Source: Paracoccus laeviglucosivorans
GTDB taxonomy: Bacteria > Pseudomonadota > Alphaproteobacteria > Rhodobacterales > Rhodobacteraceae
Direction: 5' to 3'
NCBI RefSeq assembly: GCF_900182695.1
Contig: NZ_FXTK01000016.1
Coordinates: 33,301 to 97,300 of the forward strand
Length of the DNA: 64,000 bases
Shown here one piece after another: positions 46,932 through 57,153 of the stretch. The notes beneath the pieces are model-generated. The model was not told the origin of the DNA. It was given only the letters and a program-made list of their open reading frames with translations, and did no database searches. The translations under genes and the position numbers were made by a program. Within the stretch, counting starts at the first letter, position 1; every line of letters starts with the position of its first letter.

Positions 46932-49720
46932 CAGGCGTTCCCCCTGCTTGGGTCAACGTCCATCGGGCTGGGGCTGACCTGCCCGCCCGCGGCACGGGCG
47001 ATGCGGGCCAGCGAATCCAGCGCCAGCATCACCGCGCCGACCACGCACAGGAACACGCCAAGGTCGAACCCCATGGCGGATGCCAGCTCAAACTTCTCGA
47101 TCCCAGGCAGTTTGACATAGCCAAAGGTCGAGGTCAGGAACGGCAGCCCCGCGAACCAGGCGCCGATCCCCGTGACGCCCGCGGCAATCACCCCCGCCCC
47201 GATCAGCGCGTGATAGGGAAAGCGGTTGCGCTGTTCGGCCCATGCGTGACCGGATGCCATATATTGCGACACCAGCGCGATCGACACGATCAGCCCCGCG
47301 ACGAAACCGCCGCCCGGCATGTTGTGGCCGCGCAGAAAGATATAAAGCCCCACGACCAGCATCATCGGCAGGATCAGCCGCGTCACCACCACCAGCATCA
47401 AGGGGTGGCGCGCGCCGGCACGCGGCATGTCGTATTGCCACGCCGCCAGACGCGCGGCGCTGGCCCCGGTCATCAGCGTTTCCGTCAGGGCAAAGATCGC
47501 AAGGGCGGCGATGCCCAACACGGTGATTTCCCCGAACGTGTCATAGCCGCGGAAATCGACAAGGATCACGTTCACCACATTGTCCCCGCCGCCCAGCTTG
47601 TAGCTGTTGGCCAGCATGTATTCCGAAATCGGCGGAAACGCGAAGCCTCCCCGCATGACGACATAGGCCAGCGCGCCAAAACCCACGCCCCCCAGCACAG
47701 CGACAAAAGCATCGAAGCCCCGCTTGCGGTCGCGGCTTTCCAATGCGGTCCGCTTGGGCAGGAAATTCAGTGCCAGCAGCAGCAGGATCACCGTCACCAC
47801 CTCGACCGAGATCTGGGTCAGCGCCAGATCGGGGGCCGAAAGATACAGGAACATTCCCGACACGATCAGCCCGACCACGCCCACCATGACCAGCGCCAGC
47901 ATCCGGTGGCGGTGAAAGGCGACCATGCCGCCCGTCGCGATCATCAGCGCCGCCCAGCCGATCAGGGGCACGGGCTGGATGGGCAGCATCGGGCGGGTCG
48001 GCCCGCTGTAATCTCCGGTCGAAAAGGCCCAGGCGGCGCAAAGCAGCACGCTTAGCGTGAAGCCCACGAAGGCCCGCGCCATCGAGCCGTTGGTGAAACG
48101 GTCGGTCACCACGCGCGCCGCAGCTTCGGCCCCGCGCGTCAAAGCGTCGAACACGCGCTTGGCATCGGGCAGCGCAAAGCCGCGCGGTCCCAGCGCCAGC
48201 AACGCAGCCCCGCCCAGAACGGCGATGACCGACAGCCCCAGCGCCGGGGTCAGTCCATGCCACAGTGCGAAATGGGGATGCGGATGGCCTGCCGTGACCG
48301 TGCCCGATGCCGCCGTGACCAGCCACCCCACCAGCGTATTGGGCAGCAGCCCGATCAGCACGACCAGCATTGCCAGAAACGCAGGCGCAAGCCATAGCCC
48401 CGGTCCCGGATCGTGCCCGTCGATGCGCGGCGGCCCCATGAAGACGCCCCAGACGAACCGCAGCGAATAGCAGACGGAAAACAGCGCGCCCAGCGTGGCC
48501 AGTGCCGCCAGCCATGGGGTCAGGCTGGCCTGTTCCAGCATCATTTCCTTGGACAGAAACCCGTTCAGCGGCGGAATGCCGGCCATCGAAAGCGCCGCCA
48601 CCGCCGCAATCGCGAATGTCAGCGGCATCGCCCGACGCAGACCGCCCAGACGGGCCAGCGACCGCGTGCCGGTTTCATGGTCCACGATCCCCGCAACCAT
48701 GAACAGCGCCGCCTTGAACGTCGCATGGGCCACGATATGGAACATCGCGGCAATCGCCGCGCCCTCGGTCCCCATGCCCAGCAGCATGGTGATCAGCCCC
48801 AGATGCGAGACGGTCGAGAAAGCCAGCAGCGATTTCAGATCGTCGCGGAAAATTGCGATCCAAGCGCCCATGACCATGGTTGCAAGGCCCGTCAGGGTCA
48901 CGATCCAGAACCATTCCGGCGTGCCCGACAGCACCGGCCACAGCCGCGCCAGCAGGAATATCCCGGCCTTTACCATCGTTGCAGAATGCAGATAGGCTGA
49001 AACCGGCGTCGGTGCGGCCATGGCGTGCGGCAGCCAGAAATGGAACGGGAACTGTGCCGATTTGGTGAACGCGCCCAGCAGGATCAGCAACAGCGCGGGC
49101 AGATATAGCGGGCTGGCCTGCACGGCCTCGCGCGCGGCCAGGATCGTCGTCAGGTCATAACCGCCCGCGATATTGCCAAGGATCAGCATCCCCGCGATCA
49201 TCGAAAGCCCGCCCATCCCGGTCACGGTCAGGGCCATGCGTGCGCCTTGCCGCCCTTCGGGCAGATGGCTCCAGAAGCCGATCAGCAGGAAGGACGACAG
49301 CGAGGTCAGCTCCCAGAACACCAGCAGCAGCAGGATATTGTCCGACAGCACGATGCCCATCATCGCGCCCTGGAACAGCATCAGATAGGTATAGAACGCC
49401 CCCGCATCGTCGCGCGCCGACAGGTAGAAACGCGCATAAAGCTGGATCAGCAGACCGATGCCAAGAATCAGGATGCCGAACAGCAGCCCCAGCCCGTCGA
49501 TGCGAAAATTCGCGTTCAACCCCAGCGCTGGCAGCCAGTCGAAGCGGGCAAGGATCACCTCTCCCGACAGGATCGCCGGGATATGCAGGCACAGTCCCAG
49601 CAGTGCGATTCCTGTCGCCGTGGCGCTGGCAACCGCTGCCACATCACGACCAGATCGGATCAGCAGCGCCGGCAGAAGTGCCCCTAGAAAGGGCAGAACG
49701 GCGATCAGTGCTGGTGACAT
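46931..49720 (-). CDS. mnhA: Na+/H+ antiporter fused subunits A and B
   Basis: 929 residues from the ATG at 49720, the upstream in-frame stretch being unrelated. The N-terminal two-thirds (about 1-760) is MnhA: ND5-like helices with SLSSFLLIGFWSHLP, KSAQFPFHFWLPHAMAAPTPVSAYLHSATMVKAGIF and GIPPLNGFLSKEMML, plus the DUF4040 segment. The C-terminal 140 residues carry the MnhB domain with LRGHNMPGGGFVAGLIVSIALVSQYMASG. Fused MnhAB occurs in alphaproteobacterial Pha/Mrp systems. First gene of the operon, divergent from ruvC across 120 bases. Confidence 0.94.
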   Translation of the reverse strand: MSPALIAVLPFLGALLPALLIRSGRDVAAVASATATGIALLGLCLHIPAILSGEVILARFDWLPALGLNANFRIDGLGLLFGILILGIGLLIQLYARFYLSARDDAGAFYTYLMLFQGAMMGIVLSDNILLLLVFWELTSLSSFLLIGFWSHLPEGRQGARMALTVTGMGGLSMIAGMLILGNIAGGYDLTTILAAREAVQASPLYLPALLLILLGAFTKSAQFPFHFWLPHAMAAPTPVSAYLHSATMVKAGIFLLARLWPVLSGTPEWFWIVTLTGLATMVMGAWIAIFRDDLKSLLAFSTVSHLGLITMLLGMGTEGAAIAAMFHIVAHATFKAALFMVAGIVDHETGTRSLARLGGLRRAMPLTFAIAAVAALSMAGIPPLNGFLSKEMMLEQASLTPWLAALATLGALFSVCYSLRFVWGVFMGPPRIDGHDPGPGLWLAPAFLAMLVVLIGLLPNTLVGWLVTAASGTVTAGHPHPHFALWHGLTPALGLSVIAVLGGAALLALGPRGFALPDAKRVFDALTRGAEAAARVVTDRFTNGSMARAFVGFTLSVLLCAAWAFSTGDYSGPTRPMLPIQPVPLIGWAALMIATGGMVAFHRHRMLALVMVGVVGLIVSGMFLYLSAPDLALTQISVEVVTVILLLLALNFLPKRTALESRDRKRGFDAFVAVLGGVGFGALAYVVMRGGFAFPPISEYMLANSYKLGGGDNVVNVILVDFRGYDTFGEITVLGIAALAIFALTETLMTGASAARLAAWQYDMPRAGARHPLMLVVVTRLILPMMLVVGLYIFLRGHNMPGGGFVAGLIVSIALVSQYMASGHAWAEQRNRFPYHALIGAGVIAAGVTGIGAWFAGLPFLTSTFGYVKLPGIEKFELASAMGFDLGVFLCVVGAVMLALDSLARIARAAGGQVSPSPMDVDPSRGNA

Positions 49721-49840
49721 ATCCCCCCCGTCGTTTGCGTCTATGTCCTTGATGGGTCGCGCTGATGTCAAGTCGATAAGGCAATAAGCCGCTGGCCGAT
49801 GTTCGCCTTTCGTGCTAATCCTTGGCAAAAAGGGACAGGC

Positions 49841-50335
49841 ATGAAGATCATCGGGATCGACCCCGGATTGCGAAACATGGGCTGGGGTATCGTCATCACG
49901 GACGGCCCGCGCCTGAGACATGTGGCAAACGGCATCGTGCATTCCTCGGGCGATGAACTGGGGCCAAGGCTGGCCGTGCTGTATCGCGGACTTTGCGCAG
50001 TCATCGCGGAGCACGCGCCCGACATGGCGGCGGTGGAACAGACCTTCGTGAACAAGGACGCCGTGGGCACGCTGAAACTGGGACAGGCGCGCGGCATCGC
50101 GCTTTTATCCGTGGCCGAGGCGGGGCTGAGCATCGGCGAATACGCCCCCAACGCCATCAAAAAGACCGTGGTGGGCGTCGGCCATGCGGGCAAGGAACAG
50201 ATCCAGCACATGGTCCGCTTCATGCTGCCGGGCGTGCAACTGACCGGCCCGGACGCTGCAGATGCGCTGGCGGTCGCCATCTGTCATGCGCATCATGTGC
50301 AGGGCCGGACCCTGAAGATAAAGGCGCAAGCATGA
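49841..50335 (+). CDS. ruvC: Holliday-junction resolvase RuvC
   Basis: 164 residues from the ATG at 49841. Catalytic acids D7, E66, D138 and D141 are present in [17 protein letters not shown] and [14 protein letters not shown]. It cuts Holliday junctions during recombination. Stop overlaps the ruvA start as ATGA. Confidence 0.97.
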   Translation: MKIIGIDPGLRNMGWGIVITDGPRLRHVANGIVHSSGDELGPRLAVLYRGLCAVIAEHAPDMAAVEQTFVNKDAVGTLKLGQARGIALLSVAEAGLSIGEYAPNAIKKTVVGVGHAGKEQIQHMVRFMLPGVQLTGPDAADALAVAICHAHHVQGRTLKIKAQA

Positions 50336-51003
50336 TTGGACGTATCGCGGGCATCATCCTGCACCGGGCGCAGGACCATGTGCTGATCGACGTGCGCGGC
50401 GTGGGCTATATCGTCCATGTCAGCGAACGCACGGCGGCGGGGCTGCCCCCCGTCGGTCAGGCGACTGCGCTTTATACCGAACTGCTGGTGCGCGAGGATT
50501 TGCTGCAGCTGTTCGGCTTTCCGACCCTGCTGGAAAAGGAATGGCACCGGCTGCTGACCTCGGTTCAGGGGGTGGGGGCCAAGGTGGCGCAGGCGATCCT
50601 TGGCACGCTTGGCCCCGAAGGGCTGTCGCGCGCGCTGGCGCTTGGCGATTGGTCGGCACTGCGCAAAGCGCCGGGCGTCGGACCGAAACTGGCGCAGCGC
50701 ATCGCGATGGAGCTTAAGGACAAGGCCCCCGCCGTCATGGCGCTTGGCGGCGCGCTGACCGTCGATCCCGGCCCCCTGCCCGCCCCTGACGCGGAAGTGA
50801 TCGAAGCGCCCGCCACGCCGGCCAGACCCGCCGCACCTTCCTCAGCGGCAGCGACGGCTGATGCGCTGTCGGCCTTGGCCAATCTGGGCTATGCTCCGTC
50901 CGAGGCGGCGGGCGCGGTCGCACAGGCCCAGGCCGCGGAACCCGGCGCGGGCGCTGCGGCTTTGATCCGCGCAGCCCTGCGACTGCTGGCACCAAAGGAG
51001 TGA
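50332..51003 (+). CDS. ruvA: Holliday-junction DNA helicase subunit RuvA
   Basis: 223 residues. An OB-fold (1 to about 62), helix-hairpin-helix pair ([22 protein letters not shown] and [20 protein letters not shown]) and a C-terminal three-helix RuvB-binding domain (about 175-223) with an Ala/Pro linker between. It holds the junction open for RuvB. Confidence 0.97.
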   Translation: MIGRIAGIILHRAQDHVLIDVRGVGYIVHVSERTAAGLPPVGQATALYTELLVREDLLQLFGFPTLLEKEWHRLLTSVQGVGAKVAQAILGTLGPEGLSRALALGDWSALRKAPGVGPKLAQRIAMELKDKAPAVMALGGALTVDPGPLPAPDAEVIEAPATPARPAAPSSAAATADALSALANLGYAPSEAAGAVAQAQAAEPGAGAAALIRAALRLLAPKE

Positions 51004-51010
51004 ACGGCAA

Positions 51011-51889
51011 ATGACCGGAAATATCCGCACCTTCGTCCTGATGGCCGCGCTGACCGCGCTGGTCATGGCCATGGGCGCGCTGATCGGCGGCAAGGGCGGC
51101 GCGATCATTGCGCTGATCGTTGCGGGCGCCGGAAACGTCTGGGCGTGGTGGAACAGCGACAAGGCGATGCTGCGCCAGCAGGGCGCGCATGAGGTGTCGC
51201 GCCAGCAAGCCCCCGAACTGGTCGATATGGTCGCGGCACTGGCGCAGCGGGCGAATATGCCCATGCCCAAGGTCTATATCCTGGAAACCGAACAGCCCAA
51301 TGCATTCGCGACGGGCCGCAATCCCGAAAACGCTGCCGTGGCGGTGACGCAGGGCATCATGCGCGTCCTGAACCGCGACGAACTCGCGGGCGTGATCGCG
51401 CATGAACTGGCCCATATCAAGCACCGCGACACGCTGATCATGACCGTGACCGCGACGATGGCCGGGGCCATTGCGATGCTGGGCAATATGCTGATGTTTT
51501 CGTCGATGTTCGGCGGGCGGGACGACAATCGCGGCGGCGGATTCGCGGCGATTCTGGCGATGATCTTCGCCCCCATCGCGGCAGGTCTGGTGCAGATGGC
51601 GATCTCGCGGGCCCGCGAATACGAGGCCGACCGGATCGGCGCCGAAATCTGCGGCAAACCGATGGCACTGGCGGGTGCGCTGGCCAAAATCTCGCGCGCG
51701 GCGGGTCAGGTCGTGAACATTCCGGCGGAACGCAACCCTGCCTCGGCCAGCATGTTCATCATCAACCCGCTGCATGCGCTGCGCATGGACCGCCTGTTCG
51801 CCACCCACCCCGCGACCGAGGAGCGGATCGCGCGCCTGCAAGCCATGGCCCAAGGTGGCCGCAATGGCGGTCCTTGGGCCGCGCGATGA
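51011..51889 (+). CDS. htpX: Membrane zinc metalloprotease HtpX
   Basis: 292 residues. Two N-terminal helices (about 8-45) precede the Zn site H131-E132-x-x-H135 in [13 protein letters not shown], with a second pair of helices near 145-205 and a third ligand in [11 protein letters not shown]. It degrades damaged membrane proteins. The position between ruvA and ruvB, where its stop overlaps the ruvB start as ATGA, is unusual; ruvA and ruvB normally adjoin. Confidence 0.93.
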   Translation: MTGNIRTFVLMAALTALVMAMGALIGGKGGAIIALIVAGAGNVWAWWNSDKAMLRQQGAHEVSRQQAPELVDMVAALAQRANMPMPKVYILETEQPNAFATGRNPENAAVAVTQGIMRVLNRDELAGVIAHELAHIKHRDTLIMTVTATMAGAIAMLGNMLMFSSMFGGRDDNRGGGFAAILAMIFAPIAAGLVQMAISRAREYEADRIGAEICGKPMALAGALAKISRAAGQVVNIPAERNPASASMFIINPLHALRMDRLFATHPATEERIARLQAMAQGGRNGGPWAAR

Positions 51890-52914
51890 TCCAGCCCGAC
51901 CCCATGCTGCGCCCCGAACCACTGGAGAGCGACGGCGAAGACCGCGCGCTACGCCCGCAAATGCTGGCCGATTTCGTCGGTCAGGCCGAGGCGCGGGCCA
52001 ACCTGCGCGTCTTTATCGAAAGCGCCAAGATGCGTGGCAAGGCGATGGACCACACGCTGTTCCACGGCCCTCCGGGTCTGGGCAAGACCACGCTGGCGCA
52101 GATCATGGCCCGCGAGCTTGGGGTGAACTTCAAGATGACCAGCGGCCCCGTGCTGGCCCGCGCCGGTGATCTGGCCGCGATCCTGACCAATCTGGAAGCG
52201 CGGGACGTGCTGTTCATTGACGAAATCCACCGCATGAACCCCGCCGTCGAGGAAGTGCTGTATCCCGCGATGGAGGATTTCGAGCTGGACCTTGTGATCG
52301 GCGAAGGCCCCGCCGCGCGCACCGTCCGCATCGAATTACAGCCCTTTACGTTGGTAGGGGCTACAACGCGGCTGGGCCTGCTGACGACGCCGCTGCGCGA
52401 CCGTTTCGGCATTCCGACCCGCCTGCAATTCTATACCATCGACGAACTGGACCTGATCGTCAGCCGTGGGGCGCGGCTTATGGGCATTCCCGCAGACCCC
52501 GAAGGCACGCGCGAGATTGCGAAACGCGCCCGCGGTACGCCGCGCATCGCAGGCCGCTTGCTGCGTCGGGTGATCGATTTTGCGCTGGTCGAAGGTGATG
52601 GCCGCCTGACCCGCGCGATTGCAGACAACGCCCTGACGCGGCTGGGCGTCGATCACATCGGGCTGGACAGCGCCGACCGCCGTTACCTGACGCTGATGGC
52701 CGAACATTACGGCGGTGGTCCGGTCGGCGTCGAAACCCTGTCCGCCGCGCTGTCTGAAAGCCGCGATGCGATCGAGGAGGTGATCGAGCCCTTCCTGATG
52801 CAGCAGGGGCTGGTGGCCCGCACCCCGCGCGGTCGGATGCTGGCGCGACTGGGCTGGCGGCATCTGGGGCTGGACGCGCCCCGCACCCAGCAGGACAGCC
52901 TGTTCGATGACTGA
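51886..52914 (+). CDS. ruvB: Holliday-junction branch-migration ATPase RuvB
   Basis: 342 residues from the ATG at 51886. Walker A GPPGLGKT (61-68), Walker B LFIDEIHR, sensor 1 [10 protein letters not shown], arginine-finger region TPLRDRFG and C-terminal wHTH ([16 protein letters not shown]) are all present. The hexameric motor drives branch migration with RuvA. Confidence 0.97.
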   Translation: MIQPDPMLRPEPLESDGEDRALRPQMLADFVGQAEARANLRVFIESAKMRGKAMDHTLFHGPPGLGKTTLAQIMARELGVNFKMTSGPVLARAGDLAAILTNLEARDVLFIDEIHRMNPAVEEVLYPAMEDFELDLVIGEGPAARTVRIELQPFTLVGATTRLGLLTTPLRDRFGIPTRLQFYTIDELDLIVSRGARLMGIPADPEGTREIAKRARGTPRIAGRLLRRVIDFALVEGDGRLTRAIADNALTRLGVDHIGLDSADRRYLTLMAEHYGGGPVGVETLSAALSESRDAIEEVIEPFLMQQGLVARTPRGRMLARLGWRHLGLDAPRTQQDSLFDD

Positions 52915-53317
52915 CATCGCCACCCGCATCCGCGACAGCTTCGCTCGCCAGACCATGATGCAGACGCTGGGCGCAAAGCTGGACCTGATCGAGGCCGGAC
53001 GCGTCACCATCGCGGCCCCCATCCTGCCCATCACCCTGCAACAGCACGGCGCGGGCCATGCCGGACTTGCCTTCAGCATCGGCGACAGCGCCGCAGGCTA
53101 TGCCGCACTGACGCTGACGCCCGAGGGGGCCGAGGTGATGACGGTGGAAATGAAGATCAACCTGCTTTCGCCCGCGCTTGGCGACGGGCTGCTGGCCGAA
53201 GGTCGGGTGATCCGCCCCGGCCGCCGCATCATGGTCGTCGCCGCCGATGTCTGGGCGTTGACGGGCGATACGCGCAAGCATGTCGCCATGCTGCAAGGGA
53301 CGATGATCCCGGTCTAG
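52907..53317 (+). CDS. PaaI-type hotdog thioesterase
   Basis: 136 residues. A single hotdog domain with [26 protein letters not shown] and [29 protein letters not shown]. It likely hydrolyses an acyl-CoA, phenylacetyl- or benzoyl-CoA in relatives; no paa genes are near, so substrate is open. It overlaps ruvB by eight bases and the convergent chorismate mutase by four. Confidence 0.85.
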   Translation: MTDIATRIRDSFARQTMMQTLGAKLDLIEAGRVTIAAPILPITLQQHGAGHAGLAFSIGDSAAGYAALTLTPEGAEVMTVEMKINLLSPALGDGLLAEGRVIRPGRRIMVVAADVWALTGDTRKHVAMLQGTMIPV

Positions 53318-53622
53318 CCCTTGCTGGCCAGAATCCGGTCTTCCTGTGCGATGAAATGTTCAACCATCGTGCGCCACAGCGATTCCGCCAGATCGGGGTC
53401 GAAGCCCGCTTCTCCGGCCAGCCGACGGGCGTTCATCGCCACCTCCTCGACACGGGTATCGATACGGGCGGGCAAACCTTCGCGCAGCTTGATGCTGGCC
53501 GCCTCGTCGATCAGGGCCGAACGCTCGGCCAAAAGGGCGATCAACCGCGCATCCATCGCATCAATGCGGGCGCGCAGATCATGCATGGCGGAATCGGGCG
53601 AAAGCTCGGGGTATTTGTTCAT
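53314..53622 (-). CDS. Chorismate mutase (AroQ class)
   Basis: 102 residues from the ATG at 53622; the extension to 53712 is not conserved-looking. LRARIDAMDARLIALLAERSALIDEAASIK gives the AroQ helix 1 with its Arg and Lys, and RVEEVAMNARRLAGEAGFDPDLAESLWRTMVEHFIAQE follows. It turns chorismate into prephenate for Phe/Tyr, or acts as isochorismate-pyruvate lyase in PchB-like members; pathway neighbours are absent. Confidence 0.85.
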   Translation of the reverse strand: MNKYPELSPDSAMHDLRARIDAMDARLIALLAERSALIDEAASIKLREGLPARIDTRVEEVAMNARRLAGEAGFDPDLAESLWRTMVEHFIAQEDRILASKG

Positions 53623-53793
53623 ACCAAGCCGTTTAAGCCCGATGCATGGCTTAGGCAACGGGCGGATTGTTGCCGTTATATCGCAGCGTATCGGCAAAAT
53701 TCCGCCCAACATGGAACTTCATGGCGGGAATCGCGGTTTTACCCTCAACTGAGGCAAAGGCGAAAGCCGCTTCGTCAGCAAAGGGTGAAAGGT

Positions 53794-53874
53794 ATGAATG
53801 CAGCAAGTTTCGTGATCAATGTCGGGTTCGGTCTTGGGCTGGCGCTGGGTGCGGTGGCTTTGCTCGTTCTGTAA
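53794..53874 (+). CDS. 26-residue hydrophobic peptide, possible small membrane protein
   Basis: ATG to TAA in 27 codons. The peptide starts MNAASFVINVG and runs as one Gly/Ala/Leu/Val-rich transmembrane stretch ending LALGAVALLVL. AGGGTG lies seven bases upstream, and a strong terminator begins 22 bases after the stop. It is divergent from the chorismate mutase and convergent to ftsH, so it forms its own small transcription unit. I do not recognise the peptide. A chance ORF is the alternative. Confidence 0.5.
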   Translation: MNAASFVINVGFGLGLALGAVALLVL

Positions 53875-53896
53875 TCCCGCCTGACCCTGTGACATG

Positions 53897-53935
53897 AAAG
53901 AACCCCCGGTCGTGCGACCGGGGGTTCTTTTTTCT
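53897..53935. terminator. Strong bidirectional terminator beside ftsH
   Basis: A 16-base stem (AAAGAACCCCCGGTCG and its complement) is followed by TTCTTTTTTC on the plus strand and by TTCTTTC on the minus strand. It ends nine bases before the ftsH stop and closes the small-peptide unit. Confidence 0.9.
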
Positions 53936-53943
53936 GTGCCGAC

Positions 53944-55842
53944 TTAGCCCTGCGGCTGCGGCGCCGCGTCCGGCGGGGTCGGGGATGTGCCCGCGCGCGG
54001 GATCGATGTCACCGAGGGGATCGAAGAACCCGGCGTCGAATCGTCGCCACCCAGCGGTTCGTTGCGGATCACCTTGCCGATGTCCTCGCCGGTCAGGGTC
54101 TCATATTCCAGCAGACCCTTGGCAAGACGTTCGAATTCCTCGGTCTTCTCGGTCAGGATGCGATAGGCGTCCTGATAGCCCTGTTCGATCAGGTCGCGCA
54201 CTTCCTGCTCGATAAGCTCTTTGGTCGCGGCTGAAACCGAGAAGCCGCCGGTATTGCCCGAATACCCCTCATGCGCTTCGGCATAGTCGATATTGCCGAC
54301 CTTGTCCGACATGCCCCAGCGCATCACCATGGCGCGCGCCAACTGGCTGGCCTGCTGAATGTCGCCCGCCGGGCCGTTCGAGACGCCTTCCTCACCATAT
54401 TTGATGATCTCGGCTGCCTTGCCTGCCATGGTCATGGCCAGCTTCTGCTTGGCCTCATCCTTGTGGAAGTTCAGGCGGTCCATTTCGGGCAGGCTGACCA
54501 CCATCCCCAGCGCGCCGCCGCGCGGGATGATCGTGGCCTTGTAAACCGGATCGCATTTCGGCAGCGACAGGCCGACGATGGCGTGACCGGCTTCGTGATA
54601 GGCGGTCTTTTCCTTCTGCTCGGGCGTCAGGACCATGCTGCGGCGTTCGACGCCCAGCATGACCTTGTCCTTGGCATTCTCGAAATCTTCCATCGTGACG
54701 AAACGGCGACCCAGACGCGCGGCGGTCAGCGCGGCTTCGTTCACCAGGTTCATCAGATCAGCACCCGAGAAACCGGGCGTGCCGCGCGCAATGATGCGCA
54801 GGTCAACGTCAGGACCGACCGGAACCTTGCGCGAATGTACGGTCAGGATTTTCTCGCGGCCCTTGATGTCGGGGTTCGGCACATAAATCTGGCGGTCAAA
54901 GCGGCCCGGACGCAGCAGCGCGGGGTCCAGCACGTCCTTGCGGTTGGTCGCGGCGATGATGATGACGCCTTCGTTGGCGTCAAAGCCGTCCATTTCGACC
55001 AGCAGCTGGTTCAGCGTCTGTTCGCGTTCGTCATTGCCGCCGCCGATGCCGACGCCACGCGCACGGCCCACGGCATCGATTTCGTCGATAAAGACGATGC
55101 AGGGGGCGGATTTCTTGGCCTGCTCGAACATGTCGCGGACGCGGGATGCGCCCACACCGACGAACATCTCCACAAAGTCCGAGCCCGAGATGGTAAAGAA
55201 GGGCACGCCCGCCTCACCTGCAATGGCGCGGGCCAGCAGGGTCTTACCCGTGCCGGGCGGGCCGACAAGCAGCGCGCCTTTCGGGATCTTGCCGCCCAGA
55301 CGGCTGAATTTCTGCGGGTTGCGCAGGAATTCCACAATCTCCTCAAGCTCTTCCTTGGCTTCGTCGATGCCTGCCACGTCGTCAAAGGTAACACGGCCAT
55401 GCTTTTCGGTCAGCAGCTTGGCGCGCGATTTGCCAAAGCCCATCGCGCCGCCTTTGCCACCGCCCTGCATACGGTTCATGAAGAAGATCCAGACGCCGAT
55501 CAGCAGGATGAACGGCAACCAGACGCCCAGAAGCGACATGAAGCCGGATTGCTGCTGGCGTTCGACGCGGACATCGACGCCCTTATCGACCAGTTTCCCG
55601 GCAATATCTTCGCCCATCGGGCGGACGGTCGAGTATTTCTGGCCGTCCTTCGTGGTGATGCCGACATTCTCGCCGTCGATCGTGACGGCGTTCACTTCAT
55701 CCTTGTCCACCCGTTGGATGAAGTCGGAATAGCTGATCTGGCGGCTGTTCATTTGCGACGAGCCGTCGCTGAACAGGTTGAACAGCGCCAGAATCATCAG
55801 AAACAGCACCACCCAGAAGGCGATATTGCGCGCGTTGCCCAA
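53944..55842 (-). CDS. ftsH: ATP-dependent membrane zinc protease FtsH
   Basis: 632 residues from a TTG at 55842. GGAGG lies seven bases before this TTG, and the resulting start, [15 protein letters not shown], is the family's. The TTG at 55857 has no such site. Two N-terminal helices (about 6-25 and 100-122) flank a periplasmic domain; the AAA module has Walker A GPPGTGKT (194-201), Walker B FIDEID, the SRH region and the Zn site HEAGH (416-420). It degrades misfolded membrane proteins and regulatory targets such as LpxC in relatives. The tail ends in a Pro/Ser/Thr/Ala-rich segment. Confidence 0.97.
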   Translation of the reverse strand: MGNARNIAFWVVLFLMILALFNLFSDGSSQMNSRQISYSDFIQRVDKDEVNAVTIDGENVGITTKDGQKYSTVRPMGEDIAGKLVDKGVDVRVERQQQSGFMSLLGVWLPFILLIGVWIFFMNRMQGGGKGGAMGFGKSRAKLLTEKHGRVTFDDVAGIDEAKEELEEIVEFLRNPQKFSRLGGKIPKGALLVGPPGTGKTLLARAIAGEAGVPFFTISGSDFVEMFVGVGASRVRDMFEQAKKSAPCIVFIDEIDAVGRARGVGIGGGNDEREQTLNQLLVEMDGFDANEGVIIIAATNRKDVLDPALLRPGRFDRQIYVPNPDIKGREKILTVHSRKVPVGPDVDLRIIARGTPGFSGADLMNLVNEAALTAARLGRRFVTMEDFENAKDKVMLGVERRSMVLTPEQKEKTAYHEAGHAIVGLSLPKCDPVYKATIIPRGGALGMVVSLPEMDRLNFHKDEAKQKLAMTMAGKAAEIIKYGEEGVSNGPAGDIQQASQLARAMVMRWGMSDKVGNIDYAEAHEGYSGNTGGFSVSAATKELIEQEVRDLIEQGYQDAYRILTEKTEEFERLAKGLLEYETLTGEDIGKVIRNEPLGGDDSTPGSSIPSVTSIPRAGTSPTPPDAAPQPQG

Positions 55843-55902
55843 AGGCGGGTCCTCCAAGGGTAGACAGACTTTTGCTTGAAAATAGGGATTCCGGCGCGAG
55901 GT

Positions 55903-57153
55903 TCAATGCGTATAGATGAAAGCGCGGAAGTGATGCAGGTCACGCAGCGGGGTTGCGCTGATGCGGGCATGGGGTTTCAGCACCGGCGCGGCCAGAATTT
56001 TGCCGTCCCGCAGCACCGCTGGCGTCGCCGCAGCTTCGTCCCGTGACAGGCCGGATGCGCGCCAATCCCAGTCCGGCATCGCGTCATATCCAAGGGCGCG
56101 GATATCAAGTCCCGGCTCAACCCCCTGAATTTGCCAACGATTATCCCACAGCACCTGCGATCCGTCAGCATTCGCCCCATGACGTGCGGCGGCAGCCGGT
56201 TCGCGGATCAGGCGCAGATGCGTGTCGGCCGCTTGGGCAATGACCCCGTCCAACGTCACGCGCCCCCCGGTGTTCAGCACAGAGATCGCCCGCAGCAAAG
56301 TTTCGCGCCGCGGCGGATAATCTGCGCCGGTGACAAAGCGCAGACCCGCAACCAGCAGGCGGCGGCGAATCTCTGGCGGGGCGCGGCGAAAGGCGGCCAG
56401 TGGCAGGCCAAGGCTGCCCAGATGCGCGAACGTGCCCTGCGCAACCTGATCGGCAAAGTCCTGCAGCGCATCGCGCGCCGTTGCCAGATTGGTCGCCGAT
56501 TGCGCCAACTGTGCCAGCGGCAGATCCAGAGCCGCCAGCGCCTTGCGGATGCGCACGCGGTCGTAATCCTCATTCTCGTTCGAGGGATCGTCAATCCAGC
56601 CGATCCGCCGCACACGCAGCCAGTCGCGCAGATCGGCGCGCGAAATCGTCAGCATGGGCCGCAGCCAGATCATGTCCTGCGCGCGCCGCGCCTCGGCCAT
56701 GCCGGCCAACCCATCGACACCCGCACCGCGCGCCAAGCGCATCAGCAGCGTTTCGGCCTGATCGTCCTGCGTATGGCCCAGCAGCACGGCGGAAAGCCCG
56801 TGCCGATGCGCCCATTCGGCCAGCAGCCGCAGCCGCGCATCGCGGGCCTGCGCCATCAGGTTGCCGCCCTGCCCCTGCCGCCGCCACGCCAGCGTTTCAT
56901 GCGCAATGCCAAGCGCGGTGGCGGCAGCATGGGCCAGCCGCGCCTCGGACGCCGATTCTGCGCGCAGACCGTGATCGACGGTCGCGGCCATCAGCTTGCG
57001 CCCGGCAGCCCAGCCATGCGCCAGATGCAGCAGCGCCGTCGAATCGCCACCGCCCGACAGCGCGATGCCCACACGCGGCATGTCGCCCGCCAGACGGTCC
57101 AATGCAGCGTTGATTTTCAGCGAAAGCCGATCCGCAACCGGATCACTGCGCAT
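55903..57153 (-). CDS. tilS: tRNA(Ile)-lysidine synthase
   Basis: 416 residues from the ATG at 57153, overlapping the cpoB stop by 11 bases. PP-loop SGGGDS (33-38), then DHGLRAESASEA, HTQDDQAETLLMRLARGAG and DPSNENEDYDRVRIR. It modifies C34 of tRNA-Ile2 to lysidine so that AUA is read as Ile. The C-terminal TilS domains are shorter than in E. coli, as is common. Location between cpoB and ftsH is conserved in many alphaproteobacteria as far as I know. Confidence 0.95.
   Translation of the reverse strand: MRSDPVADRLSLKINAALDRLAGDMPRVGIALSGGGDSTALLHLAHGWAAGRKLMAATVDHGLRAESASEARLAHAAATALGIAHETLAWRRQGQGGNLMAQARDARLRLLAEWAHRHGLSAVLLGHTQDDQAETLLMRLARGAGVDGLAGMAEARRAQDMIWLRPMLTISRADLRDWLRVRRIGWIDDPSNENEDYDRVRIRKALAALDLPLAQLAQSATNLATARDALQDFADQVAQGTFAHLGSLGLPLAAFRRAPPEIRRRLLVAGLRFVTGADYPPRRETLLRAISVLNTGGRVTLDGVIAQAADTHLRLIREPAAAARHGANADGSQVLWDNRWQIQGVEPGLDIRALGYDAMPDWDWRASGLSRDEAAATPAVLRDGKILAAPVLKPHARISATPLRDLHHFRAFIYTH

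Noticed and set aside
49721..50014. Upstream extension of mnhA to 1027 codons
   Set aside because: It would run through the ruvC start region. The ATG at 49720 begins directly with the first transmembrane helix.
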